Shown: positions 1-10,034 of the stretch, piece after piece
Numbering within the stretch: the first letter of the stretch is position 1
Layout of the letters: each line of letters begins with the position of its first letter
Source of the DNA: an uncultured Oscillospiraceae bacterium
GTDB lineage: Bacteria; Bacillota; Clostridia; Oscillospirales; Oscillospiraceae
Direction of reading: 5' to 3'
DNA length: 64,000 nucleotides
Assembly: GCA_951801655.1 (NCBI GenBank)
Contig: CATONV010000002.1
Span: 34,977-98,976 of the forward strand
The notes under the pieces: generated by a model
Databases searched by the model: none
What the model saw: the letters and a program-made list of their open reading frames with translations, nothing else
Told to the model about the DNA's origin: nothing
Translations under genes and position numbers: made by a program

Positions 1-639
1 GACCAGATGGTCCACAAGGCGTACGCCCAGGGGTTCCAGGGCGATTCGGACCACGTTGGTGGTGTTCATGTCCTCGGGGGAAGGGAGGGCGATGCCGCTG
101 ACATGGTTGTGAGCCAGATAGCAGAAGGAGGCCCGCAGGGCCAGACACTCCTCCGCCACCCGGCGGATGGTCACGTCGGAGCTGCTGTTGTTGCCCTCGG
201 AGATTTTTCGGATCCCCAGCAGCTTCTCCTTGGCGTCCAGGCACAGTACGTAGACCATCTCATTGCGCGAACCATAAAGGTAAGGGGCCAGCACATGCCC
301 CGCCTCCTCCACCGTATGGACAATCTGCCCAGGTTCGGTGCGGCCCTCCAGATACCGGCCCATCACCGCCGGAAACAGCTTGAGCATGGCGGCGGAGTGC
401 TCCCCCATGCCTTTCACCTTCATCAGTTCCTCGGGCAGGGCGTCCAGTACTCCGGACAGAGAACCGAACCGGTCGACCAGCTCATGGGCCAGAGGGTTCA
501 CGTCCCCCTGGGGGATGGCGTAAAACAAAATCAACTCCAGCACCCGGTGGTCAGGCCAGCCCTCAATCCCTCGGGTGAGAAACTCCTCCTTCACCCGTCC
601 CCGGTGGCCGGTGTGGATGGCTTTCTTTTTCTCTGCCAT
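1..639 (-). CDS. radC: RadC/JAB-domain DNA repair-like protein, partial (C-terminus beyond window start)
   Basis: Reverse-complement reading from ATG at 639 gives MAEKKKAIHTGHRGRVKEEFLTRG...DALPEELMKVKGMGEHSAAMLK...CYLAHNHVSGIALPSPEDMNTT; HhH-like segment plus JAB HNHxSG...PSxED motif. Confidence 0.9.
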   Translation of the reverse strand, partial: MAEKKKAIHTGHRGRVKEEFLTRGIEGWPDHRVLELILFYAIPQGDVNPLAHELVDRFGSLSGVLDALPEELMKVKGMGEHSAAMLKLFPAVMGRYLEGRTEPGQIVHTVEEAGHVLAPYLYGSRNEMVYVLCLDAKEKLLGIRKISEGNNSSSDVTIRRVAEECLALRASFCYLAHNHVSGIALPSPEDMNTTNVVRIALEPLGVRLVDHLV

Positions 640-648
640 TTCTCTTCC

Positions 649-1320
649 TTATCTTGCTCCGTACTCGGCCAGATAAGCCTCCATTCTGGCCTTCATATCA
701 TCGTCAATATAGACCTTGCCATCCACCGGATTGTTGTGGAGGAAGGCGATCACTTCCCGCACGGTGACGATGGGGAAGACCTGAATGCCGTAGTCCTGGC
801 GCAGCTCGTCCAGGGTGGAACAGCTGCGGGTGCCCCTCTCCATGCGGTCCACCGAGACAAAGAGGGCCTTCATCTCCACCTTGGCCACATGCTGAAACAG
901 CTCAATGGACTCCCGCACGGCGGTGCCGGCAGTGACCACGTCCTCAATGATGGCCACCTTGTCCCCGTCCTGGGGCTTGTAGCCCACCATGGAGCCCCCC
1001 TCGCCGTGGTCCTTGGCCTCCTTGCGGTTGAAGCAGTAGGGAAGGTCACGGCCATGATTCCGAAACAGCGACGCGGCGGCGGACACGGCCAGGGGGATAC
1101 CCTTGTAGGCCGGGCCGAAGAGGCAGTCGATCCCCTGGGGCATGTTCTCCTGAATACAGGCGGCGTAGTAATCCCCCAGCTGGGCGGCCTGGGCGCCCGT
1201 CTTGTAGTTGCCTGTGTTGACAAAATAGGGTGTCTTCCGCCCCGATTTGGTGGTGAAGTCCCCGAAGGTAAGCACGCCGGAGCGCACCATAAAGGTGATG
1301 AATTCCTCTTTGTAGGTCAT
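649..1320 (-). CDS. pyrE: Orotate phosphoribosyltransferase
   Basis: MTYKEEFITFMVRSGVLTFGDFTTKSGRKTPYFVNTG...VAIIEDVVTAGTAVRES (PRPP-binding motif); start moved to the internal Met. Confidence 0.95.
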   Translation of the reverse strand: MTYKEEFITFMVRSGVLTFGDFTTKSGRKTPYFVNTGNYKTGAQAAQLGDYYAACIQENMPQGIDCLFGPAYKGIPLAVSAAASLFRNHGRDLPYCFNRKEAKDHGEGGSMVGYKPQDGDKVAIIEDVVTAGTAVRESIELFQHVAKVEMKALFVSVDRMERGTRSCSTLDELRQDYGIQVFPIVTVREVIAFLHNNPVDGKVYIDDDMKARMEAYLAEYGAR

Positions 1321-1474
1321 GGCGGTAAACCCCTTTATTCTCAATTTTGGCCGATAGAAGACCATAATAATCTATTATACCACGCTTTCTCCCGGGGGAC
1401 AATCCCAAACAGCGGCGGCCCGAAGAAAAACAGAGTGCCGGCTGGGCCCTGTTGGCCCCGCCGGCACGCGGATG

Positions 1475-2137
1475 TTACAGCTCCAGCCAGGAGAGAAGCG
1501 ATTCGTCGTCCCAGCGAGTAAAATAACAGTCCGCCAAGTCTTTAAGCCGCTCCTGGTCGTCGGCGGAGTTGGAGTCGTAGATGACGCCCAGGGGGAAACC
1601 TGCCCGCTTGGCAGTGGAGGCGGCCACCAGGATGTCCTCGAAGACGACGGTGTTCTCCGGACGGGCGCCCAGCCGTCGGGCGGCCTCCAGATAGACATCG
1701 GGCCGGGTTTTGCCCACGCCCACCTCCTCGCAGGACAGGAGGAACTGGAAACAGTCCCGCACCCCAAGGCGGCGCAGACAGAGGTCGATCAGCTCCGGCG
1801 CGGTGGAGGAGGCGATGCACATCTTCACCCCTGCCGCCTGCAGCCGCTTCAGCACAGCCGCCGCCCCCGGCTTCAAGGGGACATCGGTGCGGTAGTGCTC
1901 CTCCATCAGGGAATTGATTTCCCGGGCAATCTGCTTCGGCGTGTCGGGCAGGTGGTAGGTGCGCACAAACAACTCGGCGGTCCCCTCCATGGTCAGGGCG
2001 ATGGACTCCTCCTGAAGCTCGGGGGACAGAGAGGGAAAGCCGCGCCGGGCCAGAAATTCGTCTGTCAGCCGGTTCCAGAAGCCCATGGAGTCCACCAGTG
2101 TGCCGTCCATGTCAAAAATTGCAAATGTGTTCTTCAT
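1475..2137 (-). CDS. HAD-family phosphatase (beta-phosphoglucomutase-like)
   Basis: MKNTFAIFDMDGTLVDSMGFW (DxDGT), IASSTAPELI, ENTVVFEDILVAASTAKRAGF. Confidence 0.9.
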   Translation of the reverse strand: MKNTFAIFDMDGTLVDSMGFWNRLTDEFLARRGFPSLSPELQEESIALTMEGTAELFVRTYHLPDTPKQIAREINSLMEEHYRTDVPLKPGAAAVLKRLQAAGVKMCIASSTAPELIDLCLRRLGVRDCFQFLLSCEEVGVGKTRPDVYLEAARRLGARPENTVVFEDILVAASTAKRAGFPLGVIYDSNSADDQERLKDLADCYFTRWDDESLLSWLEL

Positions 2138-2312
2138 TTCTCTCTCCTATCCTTGCATGGGAATGTAAGTGGTATTATAATAGAAAAAAAGAGGATGCGC
2201 AAGTCCCTTGTGCCAGAGGGAGGCGTCGTGTTATCTCCCGTGCCTTCGGCGGAGGAGACAGGAACATAAAGCGACGCTTTGTGGACCAGAACCGAAAAAG
2301 GAGGAATATGTG

Positions 2313-2708
2313 ATGACAGACCGCGAGCTAATCCAAAGGGCCTTTGAGATGCACCGGGTTTCCTATGTGCCCTACTCCCGATTTCCTGTGGGGGCGGCGA
2401 TTTTGACGCAGGACGGTCGGGTTTTTACCGGCTGCAACGTGGAAAACGCCGCCTACGGCTCCACCATCTGCGCTGAACGCACCGCCATCCTGAAGGCGGT
2501 GAGCGAGGGCTGCCGGGAGGGCTGGACCGCCATTGCCATTGCCGGGCAGGGGGCGGACTTCTGCTGGCCCTGCGGAGCCTGCCGACAGATGCTCTATGAG
2601 TTCGCGCCAGAGCTGCGGGTTCTGGCCGCGAGAGGGGACGGGGGATATCAGGAGGCGTCTCTGGAGCAGCTGCTGCCCCATGGCTTCGGGCCCAAATCTT
2701 TGGGGTGA
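2313..2708 (+). CDS. cdd: Cytidine deaminase
   Basis: YVPYSRFPVGAAILTQDGRVFTGCNVENAAYGSTICAERTAILKAV and PCGACRQMLYEF zinc motifs; RBS aaaggagga upstream. Confidence 0.95.
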   Translation: MTDRELIQRAFEMHRVSYVPYSRFPVGAAILTQDGRVFTGCNVENAAYGSTICAERTAILKAVSEGCREGWTAIAIAGQGADFCWPCGACRQMLYEFAPELRVLAARGDGGYQEASLEQLLPHGFGPKSLG

Positions 2709-2833
2709 GAGAGGCTTTGCATGGGGTGTGAAGCGGAGAAAAAGTCCGTCAAAAAAATTTTTTCCATTGCATAGAACGGCGAAAAGCGTATAAACTACCC
2801 CCGGAACCCGAAACAAGGAGGTGGTTTGACGTG

Positions 2834-3043
2834 ATGATGGACAAAATCGCCCTGACGCTGCTGATTATCGGCGGGCTGAACTGGGGCAGCGTGGGCCTGT
2901 TCCAGTTTGACCTGGTGGCCTTCGCCTGCGGCGGGTCCGGCAGCATGATCAGCCGGGTGATCTATACCCTGGTGGGGCTGTCCGCCGTGTGGTGCGTCTC
3001 CCTGTTGTTCCGCGACCGAGACCCCGTGGAGGAGAGACGCTGA
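2834..3043 (+). CDS. DUF378 family small membrane protein
   Basis: MMDKIALTLLIIGGLNWGSVGLFQFDLVAF...SRVIYTLVGLSAVW; typical DUF378 pattern. Confidence 0.85.
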   Translation: MMDKIALTLLIIGGLNWGSVGLFQFDLVAFACGGSGSMISRVIYTLVGLSAVWCVSLLFRDRDPVEERR

Positions 3044-3079
3044 GACTTGGCGGGCAATTTCCTCATTTCAAAAAGAACA

Positions 3080-3116
3080 GACCCGGAGCGGTTTGACGCT
3101 CCGGGCCTGTTTTTTA
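3080..3116. terminator. Rho-independent terminator
   Basis: acccggagcg-gtttga-cgctccgggcctgtttttt hairpin plus U tract between convergent genes. Confidence 0.85.
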
Positions 3117-3119
3117 CAG

Positions 3120-3794
3120 TCAGCACTCCTTCATGCTTCGAACGCCGGTGAGACGTTCAAAATCGGCGGCGAAGGCGTCCACTGCGGCGGCGATGGCGGG
3201 GCTGTTTACAAAGGAACGGATCACGTCGGGAGACACCGTGGAGGCGCCCACGCCGCAGCGGCACAGCTCCAGCACTTGCTGGGAGTTTTTAAAGCTGGCG
3301 GCGAGAATTTGTGTGGACAGGCCGTTATTGGTGAAAATGTCCTGAATCTCCTTGGCGACGGCGATGCCGTCAAACCCCATGTTGTCGATCCGGTTGATAT
3401 AGGGGGCGGCGTACTCCGCACCGCACCGGGCGGCCAGATAGGCCTGCATGGGGGTGTAGACGGCGGTGCCCGTGACGCGGACGCCCTCTTTGACCAGGAT
3501 CTTCATGGCCTGGAAGCCCTCCGGAACACAGGGAATCTTGACCAGCGTGTTTTCGCCAAGCTGCTCTGTGATGCGATGGGCGTCCTCCACCATGCCTTGG
3601 GCGCCGGAGGCCACGGCCTGAACGTGGAGGTCGGCGTCGGGGCCGATGAAAGCCCGGATCTCCCGCAGGACGTCGAATGGCGGACGGCCCGCTTTGGACA
3701 GGATGGTAGGGTTGGTGGTGACGCCGTCAATGGGGTAAAACTGGTACAGCTGGCGGATGGCGTCGAGATTTGCGTCGTCAATTAAGAGTTTCAT
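3120..3794 (-). CDS. Transaldolase / fructose-6-phosphate aldolase-like protein
   Basis: MKLLIDDANLDAIRQLYQFYPIDGVTTNPTILSKAGR...NTLVKIPCVPEGFQAMKIL...GVGASTVSPDVI. Confidence 0.9.
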   Translation of the reverse strand: MKLLIDDANLDAIRQLYQFYPIDGVTTNPTILSKAGRPPFDVLREIRAFIGPDADLHVQAVASGAQGMVEDAHRITEQLGENTLVKIPCVPEGFQAMKILVKEGVRVTGTAVYTPMQAYLAARCGAEYAAPYINRIDNMGFDGIAVAKEIQDIFTNNGLSTQILAASFKNSQQVLELCRCGVGASTVSPDVIRSFVNSPAIAAAVDAFAADFERLTGVRSMKEC

Positions 3795-3816
3795 AGTTCA
3801 GGTTCCTTTCAGGGTG

Positions 3817-4428
3817 TTATTCCGGACGGTAGAGCCGCCGTTCCTCCTGGTACACGTAGCTGCGCAGCTGGGACTCCTGGAAGACGCCCAGATCCACAAA
3901 ACGGCAGCCGTAGCCGTAAGTGCTGCGGCTGGTCTGTCCCACGCGAAGCTCCACGCGCAGGATCTCGGCGGTGAGGGAGATGGGGGTTTCGGTCAGGGGA
4001 AAGGTAAAGGTCAGCTGGTCGCCGGTCATGGCGACCATGGTGGAGACCAGAAAGACGCCGCCGGCGCTGATGTTCTGAATGGTGGCGGGGTAGTGCCGGC
4101 CGTCCAGGGTGACATCCACCCCGGCGGACAGGGAGACCTTGATGTCTTCCCGCCGCTGAAGCTGGGCCACCTGCTCCAGCACCGCGCAGCGGAAGGTGCG
4201 CATGCCCTTGGTGACAAGAGGGGTGGAGAGGACGCAGCGGCAGCGGACCACGCCCAGAATGGGATCAAACAGCCGAATGTCGACGGGAGTGCGCAGGGGA
4301 AGCTCAATGCCCCGGGGCACAGTGAGCATCAGCCCGCCTACGGAGCCGGTGCGCACTGCGGCCTGGATGGAGGGGCCGCCCTTTGGATCCAGGATCTCCC
4401 CTTTTTTACAGTATAAAAATGGAGTCAT
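3817..4428 (-). CDS. PilZ-domain protein, YcgR/MotI-like flagellar brake candidate
   Basis: Two-part protein with QRREDIKVSLSAGVDVTLDGRHYPATIQNISAGGVFLVS (PilZ RxxxR-like and NxSxxG) next to flgM. Confidence 0.85.
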   Translation of the reverse strand: MTPFLYCKKGEILDPKGGPSIQAAVRTGSVGGLMLTVPRGIELPLRTPVDIRLFDPILGVVRCRCVLSTPLVTKGMRTFRCAVLEQVAQLQRREDIKVSLSAGVDVTLDGRHYPATIQNISAGGVFLVSTMVAMTGDQLTFTFPLTETPISLTAEILRVELRVGQTSRSTYGYGCRFVDLGVFQESQLRSYVYQEERRLYRPE

Positions 4429-4630
4429 CTTAAATCACACCTCTGCTGTATTCACAGATGAAAAAGATTTCACGCTGTGGAAAAATTATTGTCATGATGG
4501 GGGCCGTGTCGGCAGTCCCCGCCCCTATTATAAAGGAAAACTTGCCGGTGTGCAACGGTCATTTGGAAAATTGCGCCGGAGAGGAAGAAGATTCGGGCGG
4601 GAGAGGATAAAAAAATTTTGTTCTCCATGT

Positions 4631-4656
4631 TATTTTTTGGTTCGGACAGTCCGATA
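4631..4656 (+). promoter_or_regulatory. Candidate sigma-D (sigma-28) promoter upstream of flgM
   Basis: TATT-N15-tCCGATAg; good -10 core, weak -35. Confidence 0.45.
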
Positions 4657-4731
4657 GATGTAATGCAGAATGTTTTTTAAGGGAAACAGCGCGTGTCCTC
4701 CCGGGCCGGGAGGGCAAGGAGGTTTACTGAT

Positions 4732-5031
4732 ATGTTCGTAACAAGACGTGAGAGATTTTCCGCCGCCCCCATCGCTGCGGGCGGGCCGAGAACTGCCGGG
4801 ACCAAGCGGGCCAAAGCGGCCGAGAGCAGCTTTGACCAGATTACCCTGTCCGCCGGCCAGGCCGCCGGCCCCGCATTCCGGGATCTGGCGGCCAGCCTGT
4901 CGCAGCAGGTGCGCACATTTAATACAACTGGCAAGATACAGGACCTGCGGGGACAGGTGGCGTCCGGCGAGTACCGCCCTGACGCCCGGGAGACCGCGGC
5001 CCGGATGCTGCTGCTGTCGGAGGACGAATAA
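4732..5031 (+). CDS. flgM: Anti-sigma-28 factor FlgM
   Basis: Basic N-terminus, FDQITLSAGQAA...LRGQVASGEYRPDARETAARML; RBS aaggagg; adjacent to flgN. Confidence 0.85.
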   Translation: MFVTRRERFSAAPIAAGGPRTAGTKRAKAAESSFDQITLSAGQAAGPAFRDLAASLSQQVRTFNTTGKIQDLRGQVASGEYRPDARETAARMLLLSEDE

Positions 5032-5481
5032 ATGGCGGACTGGCAGGATTATTTAAAGCTGATGCGCGGCCTGAGCCGCACTTTAGAGCAGCTCTCTCAG
5101 GTGGAGAGGGAAAAGGACGACGCGGCCACCCGGGGGGACCTGGCCGGCGTGGAGGCTTGCATGAAGCGGGAACAGGTTCTCAGCCTGTCTCTTCGCGGCT
5201 GCGACCAGAAGCGGGACGCCATGCTGGCTGAACTGGACCTGCGGGGTGTGACCCTCGGCCAGCTGGAGAGCCGCAGTCCCGAGGAGTTGCGGCTGGAGAC
5301 GAAGGCCGTGGTGGAGGAGCTGCGGCGGCAGTACGCCATTTTCCAGGCGGCCAGCAAAGCGGCCAGAGATACCCTAGAGATTAACCTCCGGGCCATTGAG
5401 AGGGTCCAGGCCATACGGGCCGGGGACTCTCTTGAGGCGGCAGAACAGCGCAAAACCCATCAGACTGATTTCCGGGCCTGA
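5032..5481 (+). CDS. flgN: Flagellar chaperone FlgN
   Basis: Coiled-coil export chaperone-like; between flgM and flgK. Confidence 0.8.
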   Translation: MADWQDYLKLMRGLSRTLEQLSQVEREKDDAATRGDLAGVEACMKREQVLSLSLRGCDQKRDAMLAELDLRGVTLGQLESRSPEELRLETKAVVEELRRQYAIFQAASKAARDTLEINLRAIERVQAIRAGDSLEAAEQRKTHQTDFRA

Positions 5482-5513
5482 TTTCCCGGAAGGCAAGATA
5501 AAGGAGAACGACT

Positions 5514-7784
5514 ATGGCTGTAATTGGTACATTTGGTTCCTTCACTGCGGCGCGGCTGGGTATTTATGCATCTCAGTCCTCCCTGAACGTGACAGGCAAC
5601 AATATCGCCAACATCAACACCAGGGGCTACACCCGCCAGCGGGCAGATCTGGTGTCCCTCCACTCTGACGGCAACATCCGCTACGCCAACAGCTACAACC
5701 TGAATATCGGATATGGCGTACTGGTGGACGGCATATCCCAGCTGCGCGACCCCTTCCTGGATATCCGCTACCGGGACGAGAACGCCAGCGTGGGCGCCTT
5801 CGAGGCCAGGCTGAAGGGTCTGCAGCAGCTGTCCGCCGTGCTGGACGAGGTGGGCATGGGCAAGGGTGAGTTCGGTATTATCGAGGCCCAGTTCAACGAC
5901 TTTACCAAGCAGCTGCAAAATCTGCTCAACCGGGTGGGCGAGCCAGAGTACGATACCACTGTCCGCTCCTCTGCCGAGAGTCTGGTGCGGTTCTTCAACG
6001 ACTACGCCGACGCCCTGACACGGGTGAAGGACAACCAGCTCAAAGACCTGAAGGCCGACGTGGGCAAGGTCAACACCATTCTGGAGGAAATTCGGGCGCT
6101 GAATGTGCAGATTCGGGATGCGGGCATCTACGGCGACAAGGCCCTGGAGCTGCGGGACCAGCGCAATGTGCTGATTGACGACCTGTCCTCCTATATCAAG
6201 ATAGACGTGCGCTACGACGAGGAGAAGCTGGATGAGTTCACCTCGGTGGAGAGAATCAACATTACCCTGGCCAACTCCGGCAATCCCCCCATCAAGCTGA
6301 TTCAGGGCATCTACGGCACCCAGCTGTCCATGCCCGAGATGGCGGCGGCCCGGAATCCGGATTATGACCCCAGCGATCCCCGCTGCAACCGGTATATCAG
6401 CCAGGAGAGCGACTTGGCCAACGGAAAGATTGTGTATACCAACAGCGAGAGAGAAGCTCTGCGGGACGACAACAATGATATCATTTGGAACAATGCGGCC
6501 GGAGAGGCGACCTTAAATGCCCTTGGCTATACGGGAACTCTGGATCAGCAGTTTGAGGAGAAATTCGGGCAGTATCTTCAGCTGGATGCCGACGGAAATA
6601 TTGTGGGATACACCTTCAACGCGGAGGACGCGACCCAGGTCAACAACGCCAAGGAGAAGGCGGACGACAACCGACTGTGGATGAGCTTTGAGCCTCTGGT
6701 GGACGAGAAGGGCCGCTTCATGCGGGACCAATACGGAAAAGAGATCACCGAGAGTGTGGACCTGGGGGACAACGCCCTGTACGGCTCCCTCCAGTCCAAG
6801 CGGGAGCTGCTTACCGAGGAGGGCGAGTTCGCCAGCGAGGACGACATCAAATTCGACCCCAACGCCAATATCAAGCGCGGTATCCCCTACTACCAGCGGG
6901 CCCTGGACGCCCTGGCCCGGAAGTTTGCCGATTCCTTCAACCAGGCCAATACCGGGACAGATGCGAACGGAGACCCCGACTACAAGCCTGTCTTTCTGGG
7001 CTACAAGACAGAGACCGGGCCCGACGGCGTGGAGAGATATAAGCTGAATGATGATTGCGAATTGGTCGACGGTACAGGCTATGAGCAGCTGATACAGGAT
7101 ATTGCCGCAGAGAAAAATATTACCGAAGACGAGGCCAAGGACTATTTGCAGCGGACCGATGTGAGCGATCTCTCCGCGGAGCTGCAAAATCAGGTCAAAA
7201 CCGCCCAGAAGGATCATCTGGGCGAGAGGGGCCACGGCGAGGAGATCACCGGTGGCGGCATCCTGTTCAGCGTCAGCGGCGACAGCAACGATATCACAGA
7301 CAAGGACGGCAAGGGCATCACAGCGGCCAATATTTCCATCTCCAAGGACTGGTCTGTGGGTTCGGTGCGTATCCTGAGCAGCAAGAAAAACAATATTTTG
7401 GACAACACCACCGCCAATGACAACATCTTCCACATGATTGAGCTGATGAGTGAGAAGATGAACTATACGGCGGACGACATCAAAGACATTGTGCCCGACG
7501 CGGCGGAGGGAAACAGAACCTACTTTGAGGGCTCCTTCCAGCAGCGGCTGGCTGATATCAACACCATTTTGTCCACCGACCAGGAGACCACCACCATCCA
7601 GTACAGCAGCTTTGAGCGCAAGGCGCTGAGTCTGGAGAATCAGCGGCAGAGTGTCTCCGGTGTGGACCTGAACGACGAGGCCACCAGCATGATGATGTTC
7701 CAGAAATCCTATGCCGCCGCCTGCCAGCTGATGACCACATTGGACTCTATGCTGGATAAGCTGATCAACGGCACCATCAGATAA
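5514..7784 (+). CDS. flgK: Flagellar hook-associated protein 1 FlgK
   Basis: AARLGIYASQSSLNVTGNNIANINTRGYTRQRADL N-terminus; VSGVDLNDEATSMMMFQKSYAAACQLMTTLDSMLDKLIN C-terminus. Confidence 0.97.
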   Translation: MAVIGTFGSFTAARLGIYASQSSLNVTGNNIANINTRGYTRQRADLVSLHSDGNIRYANSYNLNIGYGVLVDGISQLRDPFLDIRYRDENASVGAFEARLKGLQQLSAVLDEVGMGKGEFGIIEAQFNDFTKQLQNLLNRVGEPEYDTTVRSSAESLVRFFNDYADALTRVKDNQLKDLKADVGKVNTILEEIRALNVQIRDAGIYGDKALELRDQRNVLIDDLSSYIKIDVRYDEEKLDEFTSVERINITLANSGNPPIKLIQGIYGTQLSMPEMAAARNPDYDPSDPRCNRYISQESDLANGKIVYTNSEREALRDDNNDIIWNNAAGEATLNALGYTGTLDQQFEEKFGQYLQLDADGNIVGYTFNAEDATQVNNAKEKADDNRLWMSFEPLVDEKGRFMRDQYGKEITESVDLGDNALYGSLQSKRELLTEEGEFASEDDIKFDPNANIKRGIPYYQRALDALARKFADSFNQANTGTDANGDPDYKPVFLGYKTETGPDGVERYKLNDDCELVDGTGYEQLIQDIAAEKNITEDEAKDYLQRTDVSDLSAELQNQVKTAQKDHLGERGHGEEITGGGILFSVSGDSNDITDKDGKGITAANISISKDWSVGSVRILSSKKNNILDNTTANDNIFHMIELMSEKMNYTADDIKDIVPDAAEGNRTYFEGSFQQRLADINTILSTDQETTTIQYSSFERKALSLENQRQSVSGVDLNDEATSMMMFQKSYAAACQLMTTLDSMLDKLINGTIR

Positions 7785-7799
7785 GGAGGTAACCTGAAG

Positions 7800-9311
7800 A
7801 TGGGCTTTCGTATTACCACAAACATGATGATGAACTCCTACCGGTACAATCTGCAGGGCTCCACCGTGAAGCTCTCGGATGCCCGGGACAAGGTTCTCAC
7901 CCAGCGCAACTTCAACAGCTACGCCGAGGACCCCGCCGCCGCCACCCAGGCCTTCCGCCTGCGGCGGGACTGGTATCAGACCGACAACCAGCTCAGCAGC
8001 AACAAAAATGTGTACAGCAAGTTCAACACCGCATGGCAGAACCTTCAGGGTATGCTGAAGGACCTGATCAACCCTATGGACAAGGTGTCCGCCATCCGGG
8101 GCAACAGCGACACCGCCGGCGAGAGCCGTCAGGCCCTGGCCCAGGTGCTGCGGGAGTCCTCAGAGTCTATGATCCAGGGCTTTAACCAGAAGCTGGGCGA
8201 CCACTTCATCTTCGCCGGGAACGACGCGCTGAACGTGCCCTTCGAGTGGAAGGGCGACGAGCTGTACTACCGGGGCATTAACGTCAACTCCGGCGGCGTC
8301 TGCAAGCCCACTGCCGAGGAGCCCGCCTGGCTGGACAACTGGTCGGCCGCCCTGGAAGGGGGGCTGGCAGCCGGAACCGTGACCCAGGAGGCCTACGACC
8401 AGGGAATGGAGTGGATCAAGTTCTACCGGCACGAGACCGATGTGGCCCCGGAGGAGGGGGTGGACCCGGAGACCACCCTGAGAAATCTCGCGGGCGCCAA
8501 TCCAACCGCAAAGGAAGAGGAATGGATTCAGTATTATGCCCATAAGCTCACCGCAAAGCCCACCGCCGACGAGCCCGCCTGGGCGACGAGCGGCGATCCC
8601 AAAACGGACAAATACGGCGTGCCCACCGACATGCCCGCTGTGGGCACAGACGAGATTGAGCAGGGCTGGATCAACTATTACCAGGACCAGGGCAACCTGG
8701 CCAAGCTGAAGGAAATGTCCGAAGAGGAGATGTATATCGACCTGGGCATGGGCGCCAAGGAGAACGCCCCCAACGACCCCATCCGGGGCAGCTATTTTAA
8801 CAGCGCCCTGTCCGGACTGAATTACACCAACTTCGGCGTGGACGAGGACGGCGACCCGAAAAACTTTGCCGTGCTGCTGAAGGAGCTGGCTGACGTCTTC
8901 GATACCTGGGGCGAGAACGGGCAGAAGTATCTGCCGGAGAAGTACCGGGACATGGAGGCGGACGATCTGGAAGCCCTGATGGATAGTGACCCGGAGGCCG
9001 CCGCCGAGATCAAGGCCTATCACGATGAGGCTACCGCCAAGGCCATGCGCCTGATGGATAAGCTGAAGGAGGGCCAGGAGTTCCTTACGGCGGAGCACGT
9101 GGAGCTGGAGGCCCAGTCCTCCTACCTTCAGACCAACCAGCTGCGGCTGGAGTCCCAGAAGACCGACCTCAACTATGAGATCCTGGATGTGGAGCAGGTG
9201 GACCTGGCCGAAGCCATTACCGACTTCTCCTGGGAGCAGTACTGCTACAACGCGGCCCTGAAGATCGGCAACCAGCTTCTCAGCCAGTCCCTCATCGACT
9301 ACATGCGCTGA
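7800..9311 (+). CDS. flgL: Flagellar hook-associated protein FlgL
   Basis: MGFRITTNMMMNSYRYNLQGSTVKLSDARDKVLTQRNFNSYAEDPAAATQAFRLRR; after flgK; large central insert. Confidence 0.92.
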   Translation: MGFRITTNMMMNSYRYNLQGSTVKLSDARDKVLTQRNFNSYAEDPAAATQAFRLRRDWYQTDNQLSSNKNVYSKFNTAWQNLQGMLKDLINPMDKVSAIRGNSDTAGESRQALAQVLRESSESMIQGFNQKLGDHFIFAGNDALNVPFEWKGDELYYRGINVNSGGVCKPTAEEPAWLDNWSAALEGGLAAGTVTQEAYDQGMEWIKFYRHETDVAPEEGVDPETTLRNLAGANPTAKEEEWIQYYAHKLTAKPTADEPAWATSGDPKTDKYGVPTDMPAVGTDEIEQGWINYYQDQGNLAKLKEMSEEEMYIDLGMGAKENAPNDPIRGSYFNSALSGLNYTNFGVDEDGDPKNFAVLLKELADVFDTWGENGQKYLPEKYRDMEADDLEALMDSDPEAAAEIKAYHDEATAKAMRLMDKLKEGQEFLTAEHVELEAQSSYLQTNQLRLESQKTDLNYEILDVEQVDLAEAITDFSWEQYCYNAALKIGNQLLSQSLIDYMR

Positions 9312-9425
9312 TAAAGACTCTCCGCCCCGACTTGGGACGGCGAGAACGGATTTTGTGATTTTAACAGTTGTGTGCATGAAGGTAAGGATGCCTTGTAAGT
9401 ATATGAGAAGGGAGAGCGTCACACA

Positions 9426-10034
9426 ATGAAACCGTTGATTGAGATCACAACTGTCCCGATTCAGATCGAGATGAAGACCACCAACGCCAAGCTGGAATAC
9501 GCCCGGGGCACCGCTGAGATGGAGATTTCCCGGGAGAAAAACGGCCTGCAGATCAAGAGCCGCCCCATTAAGGTGAACATTGACACCTTTGAGGCCCGCA
9601 ATTCCCTGTCTCCCACGTTGGCCCGCTATCTGGACCAGAGTGCCCAGAAGGGCCATCAGGCCGCCTATGAGGCCACCGCCACCTATGCCCGTCAGGGCCA
9701 GCTGCTGCTGGAGACCAAGGTGGGGGAGGAGCTGGTGACCAAGTTTGCTGGAGAGGCCATGATGAAGGATGTCAAGACCAATGTGGGGATTGACTTTCTG
9801 CCCGATCCCGGTCCGGAGATTACCTGGGACCCCGGCGAGATGAACATTCGCTACGAGATGGATAAGCTGAACATCGACTGGCGGATGAACGAGGGCAGCT
9901 TTGAGTTTACCCCTGGCGACATTGAGTTTACCGTTACCCAGCGGCCCGACGTGGTCATCAAATATCTGGGCGGCCCCATCTATGTGCCCCCCTCCTCCGA
10001 CCCCAACTACGAGCCGTTGGACGTGAAAGCCTGA
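9426..10034 (+). CDS. DUF6470 family protein (YviE-like)
   Basis: MKPLIEITTVPIQIEMKTTNAKLEYARGTAEMEISREKNGLQIKSRPIKVNIDTFEARNS; conserved flgL-yviE-fliW-csrA order. Confidence 0.85.
   Translation: MKPLIEITTVPIQIEMKTTNAKLEYARGTAEMEISREKNGLQIKSRPIKVNIDTFEARNSLSPTLARYLDQSAQKGHQAAYEATATYARQGQLLLETKVGEELVTKFAGEAMMKDVKTNVGIDFLPDPGPEITWDPGEMNIRYEMDKLNIDWRMNEGSFEFTPGDIEFTVTQRPDVVIKYLGGPIYVPPSSDPNYEPLDVKA

Noticed and set aside
7-1521. 504-aa plus-strand ORF
   Set aside because: Antisense to clear radC, pyrE and HAD frames; composition is typical of a GC-rich shadow ORF.
9376-9429. 17-aa ORF overlapping the DUF6470 start by ATGA
   Set aside because: No convincing Shine-Dalgarno and no supporting pattern.
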